A stretch of DNA of 11,379 bases, from positions 2,023 to 13,401 of the forward strand of contig DBUV01000064.1 of the NCBI GenBank assembly GCA_002308095.1, in the 5' to 3' direction. Numbering within the stretch: the first letter of the stretch is position 1; every line of letters begins with the position of its first letter. This DNA comes from Acidimicrobiia bacterium UBA1281 (lineage in GTDB: Bacteria; Actinomycetota; Acidimicrobiia; Actinomarinales; Actinomarinaceae). The notes beneath the pieces were generated by a model that saw only the letters and a program-made list of their open reading frames with translations, did not search any database and had not been told where the DNA came from. This document shows, one piece after another, positions 1 to 6,974 of the stretch. Both the position numbers and the translations under genes were made by a program.

Positions 1-614
1 TCATCTCCAACCTTGTATCGTAGATTCCATAATTTACCCTGTTTAGAGGTCATATTTACCTCTAGATCAGAAACTGCTGACATCAATTCTGTATCCCAGT
101 TGACCATCCTTGTACCTTTATAAATTAATTCTTTTTCGTACAATTCAATAAACACTTGCTGTACAGCCTTTGAAAGGCCTTCATCCATAGTGAATCTTTC
201 CATACTCCAATCACAGCTCATACCAAGAGTTTTCATCTGATTAGAAATATTTTCTCCAGATTCTTTTTTCCATTTCCATACTTCTTCAATAAACTTCTCT
301 CTACCTAATGCTTCTTTAGTTATGTCTTTGGTAGCAAGTTCTTTTTCGACTAATAGCTGTGTAATGATACCGGCATGGTCAGTGCCAGGTACCCACATTG
401 TCTCAAAGCCTTTCAGTCTCATATATCTGACGATAACGTCGATAATAGAGTGTTCTAATGCATGGCCCATATGAAGAGAACCCGTAACATTTGGTGGAGG
501 AATTACGATTGAAAATTGTTTATCTGATGGAGTTGGTTTAAATTTATCCTTGTCTTCCCAGATTTTTTGCCATTTTTTTTCTAGCTTTAGGGGTTCGTAC
601 TTTTCATCTTGCAT
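1..614 (-). CDS. valS: Valine--tRNA ligase, N-terminal part (runs off the window)
   Basis: Charges tRNA-Val with valine in the cytoplasm. Only the first 204 residues are in the window. The class I signature is clear: PPPNVTGSLHMGH at residues 39-51 contains the HIGH box (HMGH 48-51). It is followed by VPGTDHAGIITQ (75-86), the conserved block that normally reads GTDHAGIATQ, then LGMSCDWSMERFTMDEGLSKA (near 130-150) and VNWDTEL with SAVSDLEV (171-185), all typical of ValRS rather than IleRS or LeuRS. The ATG at 614 lies 4 bases after the clpX stop codon. No convincing Shine-Dalgarno sequence is visible, so translation probably depends on coupling to clpX. The Ala-to-Ile change in GIITQ is a minor deviation. 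Family assignment is firm; editing and anticodon-binding domains lie outside the window. Confidence 0.95.
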   Translation of the reverse strand, partial: MQDEKYEPLKLEKKWQKIWEDKDKFKPTPSDKQFSIVIPPPNVTGSLHMGHALEHSIIDVIVRYMRLKGFETMWVPGTDHAGIITQLLVEKELATKDITKEALGREKFIEEVWKWKKESGENISNQMKTLGMSCDWSMERFTMDEGLSKAVQQVFIELYEKELIYKGTRMVNWDTELMSAVSDLEVNMTSKQGKLWNLRYKVGD

Positions 615-618
615 GAAG

Positions 619-1887
619 CTATGCAGGTTTTGAGTCTTTTGAATCTTTACTTTGATTTAAGACCATCTTTGGCTGGATACCGTCTAGAACATTTTCTTTA
701 TCTAGTATTATTTGGTCAATATCTTTACGAGATGGTGACTCATACATCTCATTAAGAAGTATTTTTTCAAGTATCGATCTTAGCCCTCTAGCACCAGTAT
801 TTCTCTCAAGTGCTAAATCAGCAAGTGCTTCTAGTGACTCATCAGTAAATATAAGTTCAATATCATCTAGCGCAAACATTTTTTGGAATTGCTTTGTGAT
901 AGCATTTTTTGGTTCTGTTAAAATTTTAACTAATGATTCTTTTTCCAATTCATTGACATTTGTAACAATTGGAAGTCTTCCAATAAATTCAGGAATTAAA
1001 CCGAACTTAATTAGGTCTTTAGTTTCAACATTTTGAAATACTTCATTTTGATTTATTTTATTTGAGCCTTCTAATGAAGCTGAGAAACCAATAGAGTTTT
1101 CACCTAATCTTTTAGTGATTATCTCTTCAAGCCCATCAAATGCTCCACCAACTATAAATAAAATATTTGTTGTATCTATTTGTAAATACTCTTGTTGTGG
1201 ATGTTTACGACCACCTTGAGGTGGAACTTGAGCAACGGTGCCTTCAAGTATTTTAAGAAGTGCTTGCTGAACACCCTCTCCAGATACGTCTCTTGTAATT
1301 GATGGATTATCTGATTTTCTTGTGATTTTATCAATTTCATCAATATAGATTATTCCTTTTTCAGCTTTTTTGATATCAAAATCGGCTGCATTGATTAGGG
1401 ATAAAAGTATATTTTCTACATCCTCCCCTACATATCCTGCTTCAGTTAATGTTGTAGCGTCAGCAATAGCAAATGGTACGTTTAAAATCTTAGCTAGAGT
1501 TTGTGCCAACAATGTTTTACCACTACCTGTCGGACCCAGGATTAATACATTAGACTTCTGTATCTCAAGATCATCATTGAGTGTGTCATCTTTATAAATT
1601 CTTTTGTAGTGATTGTAGACTGCTACAGCTAAGGTTTTTTTTGCATCGCTTTGGCCAATTACAAACTCATTCAAAGAATGGTTTATTTCTTTGGGTAATG
1701 GAAGATTTACTTCATCAGAACTATCGATGGTATCGATTTTCTCTTCTTCAATGATTTCAGTACAAAGCTCAATACACTCATCACAAATGTAAACGCCTGG
1801 ACCGGCTATTAGTTTTATGACTTGCTTCTGAGATTTTCCGCAGAAACTACATTTTAGAGGTTCGGATGACGATTCTTTATTAGCCAT
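619..1887 (-). CDS. clpX: ATP-dependent Clp protease ATP-binding subunit ClpX
   Basis: AAA+ unfoldase that recognises tagged or damaged proteins and threads them into ClpP. The 422 residues are the usual length. The N-terminal C4 zinc-binding domain has Cys13, Cys16, Cys35 and Cys38 (CSFCGKSQ...CDEC). The AAA+ module has Walker A GPTGSGKT (118-125), pore loop GYVG (151-154), Walker B YIDEID (181-186), the RKH loop (227-229), arginine finger region EFIGR (300-304) and sensor 2 GARGLR (365-370). The ClpP-docking IGF loop is intact at 266-268, so a working ClpXP complex is expected. The gene starts 18 bases after clpP with a modest AGGG-type ribosome site, and valS follows 4 bases after its stop. 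The zinc-finger sequence closely resembles actinobacterial ClpX. No missing key residues were seen. Confidence 0.98.
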   Translation of the reverse strand: MANKESSSEPLKCSFCGKSQKQVIKLIAGPGVYICDECIELCTEIIEEEKIDTIDSSDEVNLPLPKEINHSLNEFVIGQSDAKKTLAVAVYNHYKRIYKDDTLNDDLEIQKSNVLILGPTGSGKTLLAQTLAKILNVPFAIADATTLTEAGYVGEDVENILLSLINAADFDIKKAEKGIIYIDEIDKITRKSDNPSITRDVSGEGVQQALLKILEGTVAQVPPQGGRKHPQQEYLQIDTTNILFIVGGAFDGLEEIITKRLGENSIGFSASLEGSNKINQNEVFQNVETKDLIKFGLIPEFIGRLPIVTNVNELEKESLVKILTEPKNAITKQFQKMFALDDIELIFTDESLEALADLALERNTGARGLRSILEKILLNEMYESPSRKDIDQIILDKENVLDGIQPKMVLNQSKDSKDSKPA

Positions 1888-1905
1888 ATTTAATACCCTG
1901 TTGTT

Positions 1906-2523
1906 TTATTTTTTGTCGACTAACTCCCTTTGAGTTAGTACTTCATCTACTATACCGTATTCTAAAGCTTCTTGTGCGGTCATCCAAAAATCTCTATCTG
2001 TATCAGTAGTTACTTTTTCAACATCTTGATTGGTAAAATCTGCCAATAATTGATTTAATTGTGTTCTCATTGAAACTATTAGATCAAAGTTTCTTTCCAT
2101 ATCAGCAACAGTACCTTCCATTCCACCAGATGGTTGATGAAGCATAATTCTTGCATTTGGCAAACTGTATCTTTTACCTTTAGTACCACCTGCAAGGATT
2201 ACTGAGGCTGCTGATGCAGCAAGACCCATGCAAACAGTAGAAATGTCTGGTCTGATATAGTTCATAGTGTCAAAAATTGTAAATAGCGAGGTAATAGACC
2301 CACCTGGTGAGTTTATATACATGAAGATATCTTTATCAGGATCTTCTGATTCCAAATGCAAAAGTTGGGCCATGATCGAGTTGGCTACACCATCATCAAT
2401 TGGGGTACCAAGAAATATAATTCTATCCTTTAATAGCCTTGAATAGATATCAAAAGCTCTTTCACCCCTATTAGTATTCTCGATAACTGTAGGTATTACA
2501 TAATTTGAAGGTAATTTTTCCAT
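1906..2523 (-). CDS. clpP: ATP-dependent Clp protease proteolytic subunit, ClpP2-like
   Basis: Serine peptidase that forms the barrel of ClpXP. The 205 residues contain the catalytic triad: Ser104 in GLAASAAS (100-107), His129 in ARIMLHQP (124-131) and Asp178 in TDTDRDF (173-179). The oxyanion segment NSPGG is at 71-75. The active-site stretch with Ala after the nucleophile, the [13 protein letters not shown] block and the TDRD motif resemble actinobacterial ClpP2 more than ClpP1. The ATG is one base after the tig stop. A good ribosome site (AGGAGAGGAAG) lies inside the end of tig, so the two genes are likely co-translated. In well-studied actinobacteria a second gene, clpP1, sits between tig and clpP2; here none is present. 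Whether a ClpP1 partner exists elsewhere cannot be judged from the window. Confidence 0.97.
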   Translation of the reverse strand: MEKLPSNYVIPTVIENTNRGERAFDIYSRLLKDRIIFLGTPIDDGVANSIMAQLLHLESEDPDKDIFMYINSPGGSITSLFTIFDTMNYIRPDISTVCMGLAASAASVILAGGTKGKRYSLPNARIMLHQPSGGMEGTVADMERNFDLIVSMRTQLNQLLADFTNQDVEKVTTDTDRDFWMTAQEALEYGIVDEVLTQRELVDKK

Positions 2524-2524
2524 T

Positions 2525-3844
2525 TTATTCTTCCTCTCCTAAATCTGTATCTCTATTGTATACATCTTGTAGGTATACTTTTTCACCGTCTTTATCTACT
2601 GAGATTCCTTGCTGTAAAACATGCAGCATAGCTTTGTTTCGGAGTGACTCTGCTTCTAAATTTAATCTATGGCTAGTTTGGTCAGAGTCATCTTCATCGT
2701 TACTATGTGTTTCCATATGCTCATCAACCAAAGAAATATCTTTTTCATCTAGTTTCAAATCTAGGTCTTCTATCACTTTGTCTAGAATTAAAACCATTGT
2801 TAAATTTCTTGAAGCTTGTTTATTTAAATCATCTCTTAACGTCTCTTCTGTTAAACCAGTTATTTTAAAATAGTCCTCAAGCTGTATATTGCTTTGCTTT
2901 AATTCGTTTAAGAAGTTTTGCAATATACTATCCATCTCAGCTATAACTAGCTGCTCGGGTAGTTTCATGTTTACTTCCTCTATGAGTTTATTTGTTAATT
3001 CAGATTGATATTGTTGAGCAACTTGCTGTTTTTTTACATTTTCAATATTGATAACTAACTCACTTTTAAGTTCATCTATGTTTTCAAATTCTGTAGTCTC
3101 AGAAACCCATTCATCTGTTAAGTCAGGCAATATTTTTTCTCTTACTTCTTTTACTAGTACCGTTACCTCAACACTCTCTTCATTAAGCTGCGGGATTGAA
3201 TCATTAAACTTAATTATTGCTCCAGGAGCAACTCCTTCAAGTTTAGAATCCAAAGCTGGTGTTAATGAACCGCTACCTACTTCATAAAGATAGTCATTGT
3301 AGGTAAAATCTTTAACCTCAGAACCATTCTTAGTTGCTGATAAATTCATCATTGCATAATCACCCGAATTAAGAGGTCTTTCGACTTTCGAAACCTCTGC
3401 AAATTGTGATTTAATTCTTTCAATCTGTTCCTCAATTTCTTCATTCGAAGGTTTTATTGAATCTACTTCAACAGTTTGGGATAGTTTCGGAGATTTAGAA
3501 AGTTTTGGCCAAAGTGTTATTAAAACATCAACTTCAAAATGATTTTTCTGTTTTTTAATCTCTTTGATTGCTGGTCTTGTTGCTGGAGAAATCTCCTCAT
3601 CATTCAAAATAGTAAACAATGTTTGTGGCAAGAAGAGCTCTACAGCTTCTTCGTTGATGTAATCTTCGCCTACTTCTCTTATTACTATGTTTGCTGGAAT
3701 TTTACCTGGTCTGAAGCCAGCAACTTTGATTTGTTTTCCTATTTTAGAAATAGCTTCATCTCTTTGTTCATTAAGATCTTCAATCTCTACTTTTATTTCA
3801 AGAATTTTCTCAAAATCTGATTCCTTTTTAATCTTATATTTCAA
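2525..3844 (-). CDS. tig: Trigger factor, ribosome-associated chaperone (TTG start)
   Basis: Binds near the ribosomal exit tunnel and shields nascent chains. The 439 residues are normal for the family. The N-terminal ribosome-binding domain carries the signature GFRPGK at 43-48. An FKBP-type PPIase domain spans about 155-236, and the rest is the helical substrate-binding domain ending in an acidic tail (DTDLGEEE). The FKBP loop that reads FIPGFE in E. coli is LTPALD here, as in the actinobacterial style of the family, so prolyl isomerase activity may be weak (inference). The start is TTG, supported by a perfect AAGGAG four bases upstream; the next Met is residue 165, so no ATG is a plausible alternative. 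The gene follows tRNA-His by about 22 bases and abuts clpP, a chaperone-protease operon. Confidence 0.96.
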   Translation of the reverse strand: MKYKIKKESDFEKILEIKVEIEDLNEQRDEAISKIGKQIKVAGFRPGKIPANIVIREVGEDYINEEAVELFLPQTLFTILNDEEISPATRPAIKEIKKQKNHFEVDVLITLWPKLSKSPKLSQTVEVDSIKPSNEEIEEQIERIKSQFAEVSKVERPLNSGDYAMMNLSATKNGSEVKDFTYNDYLYEVGSGSLTPALDSKLEGVAPGAIIKFNDSIPQLNEESVEVTVLVKEVREKILPDLTDEWVSETTEFENIDELKSELVINIENVKKQQVAQQYQSELTNKLIEEVNMKLPEQLVIAEMDSILQNFLNELKQSNIQLEDYFKITGLTEETLRDDLNKQASRNLTMVLILDKVIEDLDLKLDEKDISLVDEHMETHSNDEDDSDQTSHRLNLEAESLRNKAMLHVLQQGISVDKDGEKVYLQDVYNRDTDLGEEE

Positions 3845-3848
3845 TTTT

Positions 3849-3854
3849 CTCCTT
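3849..3854 (-). promoter_or_regulatory. Shine-Dalgarno site fixing the TTG start of tig
   Basis: AAGGAG lies four bases before the TTG at 3844. It is one of the two strongest ribosome sites seen in the window and decides the start codon, because no ATG occurs near the beginning of the frame. Confidence 0.85.
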
Positions 3855-3865
3855 ATTAACTAAAT

Positions 3866-3943
3866 TGGGGTGATCGACGGGATTCGAACCCGCGACATCC
3901 TGGACCACAACCAGGTGCTCTAACCAACTGAGCTACGACCACC
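3866..3943 (-). tRNA. tRNA-His (GTG)
   Basis: Cloverleaf with anticodon loop TTGTGGT between CCTGG and CCAGG. The acceptor stem GTGGTCG pairs with CGATCAC. The histidine-specific extra G(-1) is encoded at 3943 and faces C73 at 3869, the identity element of bacterial tRNA-His. CCA is encoded directly after the discriminator (3868-3866), unlike the other five tRNAs in the window. It lies 5 bases after tRNA-Arg and about 22 bases before tig. Confidence 0.96.
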
Positions 3944-3948
3944 ACGTG

Positions 3949-4022
3949 CGCTCTCGATAGGACTCGAACCTATAACCTACAGATTAGAAGTCTGTTGCTC
4001 TATCCATTTGAGCTACGAGAGC
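3949..4022 (-). tRNA. tRNA-Arg (TCT)
   Basis: Acceptor stem GCTCTCG pairs with CGAGAGC, with discriminator G. Anticodon loop CTTCTAA lies between ACAGA and TCTGT, giving anticodon TCT, which reads AGA/AGG, arginine codons favoured in AT-rich genomes. The T arm with GGTTCGAGTCC is present and no CCA is encoded. It sits 4 bases after tRNA-Gly in the same minus-strand cluster. Confidence 0.96.
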
Positions 4023-4026
4023 CTCG

Positions 4027-4097
4027 AGCGGGTGAAGGGAATCGAACCCTCATAGCCAGCTTGGAAGGCTGGAGCTTTGCCATTAAGCTACACCCGC
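4027..4097 (-). tRNA. tRNA-Gly (TCC)
   Basis: Acceptor stem GCGGGTG pairs with CACCCGC, with discriminator T. Anticodon loop CTTCCAA lies between CCAGC and GCTGG, giving TCC, which reads GGA/GGG. The T arm has GGGTTCGATTCCC. Its 71 bases are normal for tRNA-Gly, with a short D loop. CCA is not encoded. Confidence 0.95.
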
Positions 4098-4110
4098 ATT
4101 AATACGGTTG

Positions 4111-4185
4111 TCGGGCTGGTGAGATTCGAACTCACGACCTCCTGCTCCCAAAGCAGGCGCTCTAGCCAAGCTGAGCCACAGCCCG
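4111..4185 (-). tRNA. tRNA-Pro (TGG)
   Basis: Acceptor stem CGGGCTG pairs with CAGCCCG, with discriminator A. Anticodon loop TTTGGGA lies between CCTGC and GCAGG, giving TGG, which can read all or most proline codons. It is the first gene of the minus-strand tRNA-tig-clp cluster. CCA is not encoded. Confidence 0.96.
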
Positions 4186-4280
4186 TACGTCTAATTATTG
4201 TTCCATGATACTGGTTTTATGGAAACAATAAATAAAAAAATAATAGTTAAGTAATCTTACTTCGGTTAATCTGTATAAAA
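4186..4280 (+). promoter_or_regulatory. Divergent intergenic gap between two tRNA clusters, presumed promoter region
   Basis: This 95-base AT-rich gap separates minus-strand tRNA-Pro from plus-strand tRNA-Lys, so both transcripts must be driven from here or from very close by. I could not find a convincing -35/-10 pair in either direction. CAATAAT (4194-4200 read on minus) and TAATCT or TGTATAAA (4267-4279 on plus) are weak -10 candidates. The assignment as a promoter region rests on gene orientation, not on a recognised consensus. Confidence 0.4.
4197..4229. repeat. Imperfect inverted repeat between divergent tRNA genes
   Basis: ATTGTTCCAT (4197-4206) is mirrored by ATGGAAACAAT (4219-4229), with one extra A in the right arm and a 12-base spacer. 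There is no T tract directly after it on the plus strand, so it is not a typical intrinsic terminator. Its place between two divergent stable-RNA clusters suggests an operator or a structured leader, but no known regulator site was recognised. Confidence 0.45.
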
Positions 4281-4353
4281 GGGTCGCTAGCTCAACTGGC
4301 AGAGCATCGGACTCTTAATCCGCAGGTTCGGGGTTCAAGTCCCCGGCGACCCA
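4281..4353 (+). tRNA. tRNA-Lys (CTT)
   Basis: Acceptor stem GGGTCGC pairs with GCGACCC, with discriminator A. Anticodon loop CTCTTAA gives CTT, which reads AAG. The T arm is CGGGG TTCAAGT CCCCG. The outer pair of the anticodon stem (T27-C43) is a mismatch. CCA is not encoded. It lies 12 bases before tRNA-Leu, and the two form the only plus-strand transcription unit in the window. Confidence 0.95.
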
Positions 4354-4365
4354 CGCGACATTTTA

Positions 4366-4448
4366 GCGGATGTGGCGGAACTGGTAGACGCGCTGGATTT
4401 AGGATCCAGTGAGCTTTGCTCGTGGAGGTTCGAGTCCTCTCATCCGCA
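4366..4448 (+). tRNA. tRNA-Leu (TAG)
   Basis: Class II tRNA with a long variable arm (TGAGCTTTGCTCGT). Acceptor stem GCGGATG pairs with CATCCGC, with discriminator A. Anticodon loop TTTAGGA lies between CTGGA and TCCAG, giving TAG, which reads CUN leucine codons. CCA is not encoded. It is followed by a hairpin at 4475-4494. Confidence 0.96.
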
Positions 4449-4474
4449 CTAAGGTTAAACGAATTGGTGAAATT

Positions 4475-4500
4475 CTATTAAAGTTTTTTAATAGTCTTTT
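4475..4500 (+). terminator. Probable weak intrinsic terminator of the tRNA-Lys/Leu unit
   Basis: CTATTAAA (4475-4482), loop GTTT, TTTAATAG (4487-4494), then TCTTTT. The perfect 8-bp stem is almost all A-T, so it is a weak terminator by rule, but its position between convergent genes fits. Its T-rich tail overlaps the stop codon region of the minus-strand thioesterase gene. On the minus strand there is no clean T tract after the hairpin. Confidence 0.45.
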
Positions 4501-4993
4501 ATACTTCAACAACCAACTCTGTTGAGTTTGCTGTAGCATATACTTTTTTATTCTTGTCAACTAGTGCTCCATTAACAAAAATTACTTTTCTACCAACTTT
4601 TTCAATATTTGCAGTGGCGGTTACCTCACCTGTATTAATTGTCATTGGTCTTAAATAGTTAATCCGAATGTCTGTTGTCATAGTTATAAAGCCCTTACCG
4701 ACCTGACAGTTTGCTGAAATACTATTGCAAGAATCCAACATCGTAGCAGCCATTCCTCCATGGACAGTTCCTAATGGATTGTAATGAAATTCTTGGGGTG
4801 TGATTGTAAAGGATACGTGTCCATTATCGTCAATATCTATTCCAGAAGCACCCATCAAAGATCCCATTGGCACATTTTCGATTGGTAAATTTCTAAAGTA
4901 TTCTCTTCTCTGGTCTTTATCTAACCCAATTAAAATTTGTACAGCTTCTTTTTCTAAAATCCAGTTAAAAGTTCTTTCATTCATCATCAGCAT
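4499..4993 (-). CDS. PaaI-like hotdog-fold acyl-CoA thioesterase
   Basis: Predicted to hydrolyse an acyl-CoA or aryl-CoA to the free acid and CoA in the cytoplasm. The hotdog signature NPLGTVHGGMAATMLDS lies at 72-88, with the HGG turn at 78-80 and the likely catalytic Asp at 87. The second half (TTDIRINYLRP, 106-116) is the usual strand pattern of PaaI/YdiI-type enzymes. The N-terminal 45 residues are a helical extension. The start overlaps the end of acs by 17 bases if the ATG at 4993 is used. In-frame ATGs at 4987 and 4984 are alternatives, but AAGGT upstream of 4993 favours the first or second. The overlap implies translational coupling to acs. The physiological substrate cannot be read from sequence; the acs-cimA neighbourhood hints at short acyl-CoA housekeeping. 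Confidence 0.85.
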   Translation of the reverse strand: MLMMNERTFNWILEKEAVQILIGLDKDQRREYFRNLPIENVPMGSLMGASGIDIDDNGHVSFTITPQEFHYNPLGTVHGGMAATMLDSCNSISANCQVGKGFITMTTDIRINYLRPMTINTGEVTATANIEKVGRKVIFVNGALVDKNKKVYATANSTELVVEV

Positions 4994-6923
4994 CCGATGA
5001 CCTTGATTGGAGTTCAGATACTATATCAGCATTAGCCAAAGTTGTTACGTCACCTAGCTTTCTCTCTTCTGAGATATCTTTAAGAAGTCTTCGCATAATT
5101 TTACCACTTCGAGTTTTGGGTAAATCTGCAGTTATTACAATGCTCTTTGGTTTAGCAATTGGTCCAATTTTATCACTAACATGTTGTCTTAATTCTGAAA
5201 TCAAATTTTCATCACCATCGTCAGTTCCTATCAAAGAAACAAATGCTGCAATTGCCTCACCTGATATCTCATCAGATCTTCCTATTACAGCAGCTTCAGC
5301 AACTGATTCATGAGAGACTAAAGCACTTTCAACCTCTGCTGTAGAAATTCTATGTCCTGAAATATTCATAACATCATCTACTCGACCTAAAAGCCAAACA
5401 TACCCTTCATCATCATATTTTGCACCGTCTCCTGCAAAATAAATCCCCTCATGCTGTGACCAGTACGTATCAATGTAACGCTGATTATCTCCATAAACAG
5501 TCCTGAGCATTGATGGCCAAGGTGATTTGATTGCTAAATAACCACCTTCTCCTTTTCCAACCTCACTACCTTTTTCATCAACAATTATTGATTCTATTCC
5601 AGGAAGAGGTCCACATGCTGATCCAGGTTTTGTCTCTGTAACACCTGGTAAGGGTGAAATCATTATTGAGCCAGTTTCGGTCTGCCACCATGTGTCAACT
5701 ATGGCACATTGCTCATTACCTATGTTTTTGTGGTACCACATCCAAGCCTCAGGGTTGATTGGCTCACCAACTGTGCCCAATAGTCTTAATGAAGATAAGT
5801 CATGTGCCTCTGGATGCTCAGTTCCCCACTTCATAAATGCTCTAATTGCTGTTGGAGCTGTATAGAAGATATTTACTTTGTATTTCTCAATAATACTCCA
5901 AAGTCTCTTTTCATCTGGCGCGTTTGGAGCACCTTCATACATAACGCTTGTAGTCTTATTAGCAAGGGGTCCATAAACAATATAACTGTGTCCTGTAACC
6001 CACCCACAGTCTGCGGCACACCAGTAAACATCATCATCTTTTATGTCGAATACTTCATGATGGGTAGTTGTAACTCCAGTTAAATATCCTGCTTGTGTGT
6101 GAACTATCCCTTTTGGCTTTGCGGTAGTACCAGAGGTGTAAAGTATGTAGAGCATATCTTCAGCATTCATTACTTCAGGTTCACAATTGGCCAACTCGTT
6201 AGAAGTTATCTCTTCATACCAATGATCTCTACCCTCTTTCATGGTGACTTCTTGATTGGTTCTTTTAACTACAATTACATTTTCAATGTAATCAGTAAGC
6301 TCAAGAGATCCATCAACATTTTCCTTGAGTGGTACGATATCTCCTCTTCTCCAAGCACCATCAGCTGTAATAACTAATTTTGCTTGTGCATCATTAATCC
6401 TATCCGCCAATGCCTCAGATGAGAAACCTCCAAAAACGACTGAATGAACCGCTCCAATTCTTGCACACGCAAGCATTGACACTACTATCTCTGGCGTCAT
6501 ACCAAGATAAATGGCAACTCTATCACCTTTGCCAACGTTTAATTTTTTTAATGCATTTGAAAGCTTGCAAACTCTTTCATATAAATTACGATATGTAATT
6601 TCTTGAGTGTCTCCTGGTTCACCCTCCCAATAAAAAGCAATCCTGTCTCCATCATTTTCTAAATGCCTGTCTAGGCAATTATATGAAAGGTTTAATTCAC
6701 CATCTTTAAACCATTTGTAAAAGGGAGCGTTTGAATCATCTAATACTTCTGTTGGCTCTTTAAACCATGTAATTCTCTCTAATGCTTGTTTTTTCCAGAA
6801 TTCTAAGCGGTTTTCGTTTGCTTCTTGATACCAACCACTTGTTGCATTGGCATTTTTAGTTAAAGATTCAGAAGGACTAAATTTACGATTTTCTTCTAAT
6901 AAATTTTCAATTTTTTCACTCAA
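4977..6923 (-). CDS. acs: Acetyl-CoA synthetase (AMP-forming), TTG start
   Basis: Activates acetate with ATP to acetyl-AMP and then acetyl-CoA. The 648 residues match the family. The P-loop-like A3 motif TSGTTAKPKG is at 263-272. GEPINPEAW (386-394) and DTWWQTETG (410-418) follow; the second Trp of the pair is the residue that shortens the acyl pocket and favours acetate. The hinge and C-terminal motifs GRVDDVMNISGHR (513-525) and PKTRSGK (602-608) are present. Lys608 corresponds to the catalytic lysine that acetylation silences in other Acs enzymes. The start is TTG, chosen because AAGGAG lies seven bases upstream and the N-terminus matches the family. It lies 51 bases after cimA, probably in the same operon, where it would supply acetyl-CoA to CimA, and it overlaps the thioesterase gene downstream. 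Confidence 0.97.
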   Translation of the reverse strand: MSEKIENLLEENRKFSPSESLTKNANATSGWYQEANENRLEFWKKQALERITWFKEPTEVLDDSNAPFYKWFKDGELNLSYNCLDRHLENDGDRIAFYWEGEPGDTQEITYRNLYERVCKLSNALKKLNVGKGDRVAIYLGMTPEIVVSMLACARIGAVHSVVFGGFSSEALADRINDAQAKLVITADGAWRRGDIVPLKENVDGSLELTDYIENVIVVKRTNQEVTMKEGRDHWYEEITSNELANCEPEVMNAEDMLYILYTSGTTAKPKGIVHTQAGYLTGVTTTHHEVFDIKDDDVYWCAADCGWVTGHSYIVYGPLANKTTSVMYEGAPNAPDEKRLWSIIEKYKVNIFYTAPTAIRAFMKWGTEHPEAHDLSSLRLLGTVGEPINPEAWMWYHKNIGNEQCAIVDTWWQTETGSIMISPLPGVTETKPGSACGPLPGIESIIVDEKGSEVGKGEGGYLAIKSPWPSMLRTVYGDNQRYIDTYWSQHEGIYFAGDGAKYDDEGYVWLLGRVDDVMNISGHRISTAEVESALVSHESVAEAAVIGRSDEISGEAIAAFVSLIGTDDGDENLISELRQHVSDKIGPIAKPKSIVITADLPKTRSGKIMRRLLKDISEERKLGDVTTLANADIVSELQSRSSDADDE

Positions 6924-6930
6924 CGAATTA

Positions 6931-6936
6931 CTCCTT
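6931..6936 (-). promoter_or_regulatory. Shine-Dalgarno site fixing the TTG start of acs
   Basis: AAGGAG lies seven bases before the TTG at 6923, ideal spacing. Slightly upstream a TATAAT (6944-6949 on minus) could be a -10 box, but it would leave only a very short leader and lacks a recognisable -35, so I read acs mainly as part of the cimA transcript. Confidence 0.8.
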
Positions 6937-6974
6937 TTATTTAATTATAAATATAAAAGAAGTGAAATATCTAC

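Noticed and set aside
2505..2873. Plus-strand open frame of 122 codons opposite tig
   Set aside because: It is antisense to a well-supported trigger factor gene, is rich in Ser and Phe as expected from the reverse of an acidic, lysine-rich protein, and has no recognisable family or ribosome site.
4197..4229. Intrinsic terminator in the divergent tRNA gap
   Set aside because: No T tract follows on the plus strand, the loop is long, and neither flanking transcription unit reads into the gap.
5802..6598. Several plus-strand open frames opposite acs
   Set aside because: All lie inside the conserved acs gene on the other strand and show no family signature; AT-rich coding sequence commonly leaves such shadows.
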